The translations under genes were made by a program, and so were the position numbers. Below, one piece after another: positions 4,453 through 6,664 of a stretch of 6,664 bases of DNA. Numbering within the stretch: the stretch's first letter is position 1; each line of letters starts with the position of its first letter. This DNA is from Planctomycetota bacterium. GTDB lineage: Bacteria; Planctomycetota; UBA8108. The notes under the pieces were generated by a model. It saw nothing but the letters and a program-made list of their open reading frames with translations. It was not told the origin of the DNA and did not search any database. The stretch is taken from NCBI GenBank assembly GCA_016928605.1, contig JAFGKN010000631.1:1-6664 (forward strand), in the 5' to 3' direction.

Positions 4453-5982
4453 TCAGAAATCCTTGAGGAACACGATCTTGTCGTCGCCGGCCGCGTACAA
4501 GCCCGCGAGGCGCGCGGCCTCGCTGTAGCCCATCTTGCGGTAGAACGCCCGCGTCGGCTCGTAGTCGGCGCGCGAAGACGTCTCCACCACGGAGAGCCGG
4601 CCGCCGGCCGAGCGGATCTCGCTCTCGGCGTGCTCCAGCAGGATCCGCCCCAGCCCGCGGCCCTGGTGGGCGGGATCGACCGCGAGCCAGTAGACATCGA
4701 AGGTGCCGGCGCAGCAGGGAGTCGGCCCGAAGCAGACCCAGCCCGCGACGGTTCCCTCCCGCGCGAGGCACCAGGAGTGGTAGCCGCTCGTCGCTCCTCT
4801 CGTCTCCGCCTCGCGCAGCACCTCCCAGGCGACCGCCTGCTCGTCGCTGCGGAAGCGTCCGGTCGCGGCGATGATCTCGAGGATCGCCCCGCGGTCGTCC
4901 GCGCGCGTCGTCCGCAGCCGCCAGCCTCCTCCGCGGTCCAGGCCCTCGAGCGAGTCGTCGGGCAGCGCGCCGGGAAGCCGCCGGCGGGCGTTCTCCACCA
5001 CCGCGCGCACGAAGCTCTCGTACGGGATGCCGGCCGCCCCGAGCGCCGCGGCGAAGCCGGCATCTCGGGAGATGTCGGGGTTCGCGTTCACCTCGAGCAC
5101 CCACGGCCGCCCTGCGGGATCGACGCGGAAGTCGACGCGGACGTAGTCGCGGCATCGCAGAGCGTCCCAGCTCGCGCGGGCGAGCCGCCGGAGATCGGCG
5201 GCGAGCGGCTCGTCGAGCTCCGCCGGGATCTTCCTCGGCGTGTGCCGGTAGGCGAACGAGCTCGGGATCCACTTCGCGGCGTAGTCGACGATGCGCGGCC
5301 TGCCGGGGGGGAAGGCGGAGAAGTCGATCTCCGCCGGGGGGAGCACCTCCACCTCGCCGCGGTGCTCGAGGAGGGAGACGTTGATCTCGCGCCCCTCGAC
5401 GTAGCGCTCGAGGAGCGCGGGCTGGCCCCACCGCTCGTGGACCCGCCGGAGCGCGTCGACCAGATCGCTGCGGACCGAGCGGATGACCGAGGAGGCATCG
5501 ATGCCCTCGCTGGCGTCCATGCCCAGCGGCTTGACGATCGCCGGCAGCTCGAAGTCCGCCGGCGGCTCCTCTCCCGGCAGGACAAGCGCCGCCGGGGGCG
5601 TGGGGATGCCCGCCGCGGCCAGCAGGCTCTTGGCGATCCACTTGTCGAGCGCCAGCTCGAGAGAGGGCGTGTCGTTGCCGGTCGCGCTCCGCTCGAGAGC
5701 CCGGCAGACCGCGGGCACGGCGTTGACGTCCCCCGGCCTGCCCTCCAGGGACTCGACCAGGTTGAACACCACCCGCGCCCGCGTGCCGGTGACGACCGCG
5801 GGGATGTCGCGCAGGAACCGCACGCTTTCGCTGCGAAAGGGGATGCCGAGCGCGCCGAGCGCTTCCTCGACGGCGCGCACCTCCTCCAGGACTCCCGCCT
5901 CGGAGGCCTGAGCCGTCCGGATCCCCTCGGCTCCGCCCGGCCGGTTGTAGAGGATGATCACATCGGCCGCTGGAGCGCTCAT
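4453..5982 (-). CDS. ATP-grasp ligase (D-Ala-D-Ala ligase-like) fused to GNAT acetyltransferase
   Basis: Predicted 509-residue cytoplasmic fusion enzyme. The start is ATG 5982, in ATGA overlap with the upstream stop and with a GAGG 11 bases before it. Residues 5-125 resemble the N-terminal part of D-Ala-D-Ala ligases (DVIILYN, VVFNLVES, then SLELALDKWIAKSLLAAAGI). The ATP-grasp core follows: IVKPLGMDASEGID (149-162, Lys151 probably contacts ATP), LLERYVEGREINVSLL (190-205), the Ddl-like DYAAKW loop (233-238), Asp284, and LEVNANPD (296-303) with Glu297 and Asn299 as metal ligands. Residues about 350-509 are a GNAT domain with VYWLAVDPAHQGRGLGRILL (430-449), whose QGRGLG loop binds acetyl-CoA pyrophosphate, and AFYRKMGY (479-486). 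The expected chemistry is ATP-dependent amide bond formation plus N-acylation of an amino-acid or peptide substrate. The substrate is not readable. Ordinary Ddl is 300-370 residues with no GNAT. The tandem ATP-grasp gene upstream suggests a joint pathway. Confidence 0.85.
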   Translation of the reverse strand: MSAPAADVIILYNRPGGAEGIRTAQASEAGVLEEVRAVEEALGALGIPFRSESVRFLRDIPAVVTGTRARVVFNLVESLEGRPGDVNAVPAVCRALERSATGNDTPSLELALDKWIAKSLLAAAGIPTPPAALVLPGEEPPADFELPAIVKPLGMDASEGIDASSVIRSVRSDLVDALRRVHERWGQPALLERYVEGREINVSLLEHRGEVEVLPPAEIDFSAFPPGRPRIVDYAAKWIPSSFAYRHTPRKIPAELDEPLAADLRRLARASWDALRCRDYVRVDFRVDPAGRPWVLEVNANPDISRDAGFAAALGAAGIPYESFVRAVVENARRRLPGALPDDSLEGLDRGGGWRLRTTRADDRGAILEIIAATGRFRSDEQAVAWEVLREAETRGATSGYHSWCLAREGTVAGWVCFGPTPCCAGTFDVYWLAVDPAHQGRGLGRILLEHAESEIRSAGGRLSVVETSSRADYEPTRAFYRKMGYSEAARLAGLYAAGDDKIVFLKDF

Positions 5983-6664
5983 CGCCGGTCGATCCTCGCC
6001 AGGGCGCTCTCGACGATGGACTCGATGAGCTGCGGGTAGGTCCAGCCCGCTTGGGCGGCGAGGATGGGCAGGTCGGAGCGCACGGGATGCAGGCCGGGCA
6101 GCGGGTTGACCTCGAGGAAGGACGGCCGCCCGGCTCCGTCGAGGCGGATGTCGACGCGCGCGGCGTCGCGGCACTCGAGCAGCCGGAAGACCGCCAGCGC
6201 CAGCTCCTCCACCGAGCGGCGGAGCGCGCCCTCGCCGAGCGCGGAGTACTCCACCCACCGCTCCCACTCCTCCTTCATGCCGAAGGAGTAGTCGCTCGTG
6301 CCCGAGCCCTCGCGGATCCGGATCTCGGTCGTGCCGACGACCCGCGCCCCGAGCCCCGAGCCCACGATCCCCGTCGTGAACTCGCGCCCGGGCAGGTACT
6401 CCTCGATGAGCACCGGCTGGCCGAAGGCCTCCAGCAGGCGGCCCACGACGGCGGCCAGCTCCGCCGGCGAGGAGATCTTCGACCTGCCGTCGATGCCCTT
6501 GCTCGTCCCCTCCGCGACCGGCTTGGCGAAGAGGGGGTAGCTCATGCCGTCGAGGGAGAGATCCTCGATCCGATCGACCACCGCGAAGGGCGGCGTGCGC
6601 AGGCCGGCGTCGCGGACGACCCGCTTCGCCATCGACTTGTCCAGGGTGAGGGCGCAGACCAGCG
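5979..6664 (-). CDS. ATP-grasp ligase, D-Ala-D-Ala ligase-like, 5' end outside window
   Basis: The frame runs from the right edge to a TGA at 5979-5981, about 227 visible codons. The first residues, LVCALTLDKSMAKRVVRDAG, match the start of the ATP-grasp central part (compare LELALDKWIAKSLLAAAG in the next gene), so the N-terminal third is missing and the Met at 6632 is internal. Visible core, numbered from that Met: LFAKPVAEGTSKGIDG (34-49, Lys37 for ATP), LIEEYLPGREF (75-85), Asp161 in RVDIRLD, and FLEVNPLPGLHPVRSDLPI (172-190) with Glu174 and Asn176 as metal ligands. The latter closely follows the C-terminal signature of D-Ala-D-Ala ligases. The T/A-S-x-GID loop is shared with the downstream fusion enzyme, so the two are paralogues. 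A housekeeping Ddl role is possible, but the tandem arrangement with an ATP-grasp-GNAT fusion favours a specialised peptide ligase. Translation of the next gene is coupled by ATGA. Confidence 0.82.
   Translation of the reverse strand, partial: LVCALTLDKSMAKRVVRDAGLRTPPFAVVDRIEDLSLDGMSYPLFAKPVAEGTSKGIDGRSKISSPAELAAVVGRLLEAFGQPVLIEEYLPGREFTTGIVGSGLGARVVGTTEIRIREGSGTSDYSFGMKEEWERWVEYSALGEGALRRSVEELALAVFRLLECRDAARVDIRLDGAGRPSFLEVNPLPGLHPVRSDLPILAAQAGWTYPQLIESIVESALARIDRR

Noticed and set aside
4451..4468. CCTCA/TGAGG inverted repeat at the stop of the ATP-grasp-GNAT gene
   Set aside because: The stem is only 5 bp, overlaps the coding end and lacks a T-tract.
4630..6039. 469-codon plus-strand frame opposite the ATP-grasp genes
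   Set aside because: It is rich in Arg, Asp, Gly and Pro and is antisense to two confidently recognised enzymes, a common artefact in high-GC DNA.

Overview
The window comes from a GC-rich bacterium. Hand counts give about 72% GC in the core genes and about 54% in an insert at roughly 2.45-4.25 kb. No rRNA, tRNA or marker gene fixes the taxonomy. A free-living, high-GC, lipoprotein-making (probably Gram-negative) bacterium is as far as the sequence allows.

Layout. (1) 1-320 (+): the 3' part of a small, mostly helical conserved protein. (2) 321-677: a convergent gap with a phased hexanucleotide array (25 units at 372-521, fading to 594) and a small hairpin. (3) 678-2428 (-): two genes joined by an ATGA overlap. 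The first encodes a small HExxH zinc-protease-like protein. The second encodes a 352-residue SPOUT (SpoU/TrmH) RNA methyltransferase that appears to be two SPOUT domains in one chain. (4) 2429-3132: about 700 bases with no convincing gene, several perfect dyads, and a candidate promoter for the next genes. (5) 3133-4113 (+): two tandem, diverged small lipoproteins, lower in GC than their surroundings. (6) 4114-4452: a second convergent gap with a degenerate array of the same hexamer type on the opposite strand. (7) 4453-6664 (-): two genes, again joined by ATGA. The first is a D-Ala-D-Ala-ligase-like ATP-grasp enzyme cut by the window edge. The second fuses an ATP-grasp ligase to a C-terminal GNAT acetyltransferase.

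How the genes may work together. The ATP-grasp pair plus acetyltransferase looks like a small peptide or amino-acid ligation and N-acylation pathway of unknown product. The SPOUT/HExxH pair is translationally coupled, but its joint role is unknown. The lipoproteins look like an acquired or fast-evolving envelope module. The most interesting points are the tandem SPOUT protein, whose halves keep complementary parts of the usual active site, the ATP-grasp-GNAT fusion, and the hexamer arrays. Both arrays lie at convergent gene ends and are C-rich and G-poor in one of the two incoming transcripts, as a Rho loading site would be.
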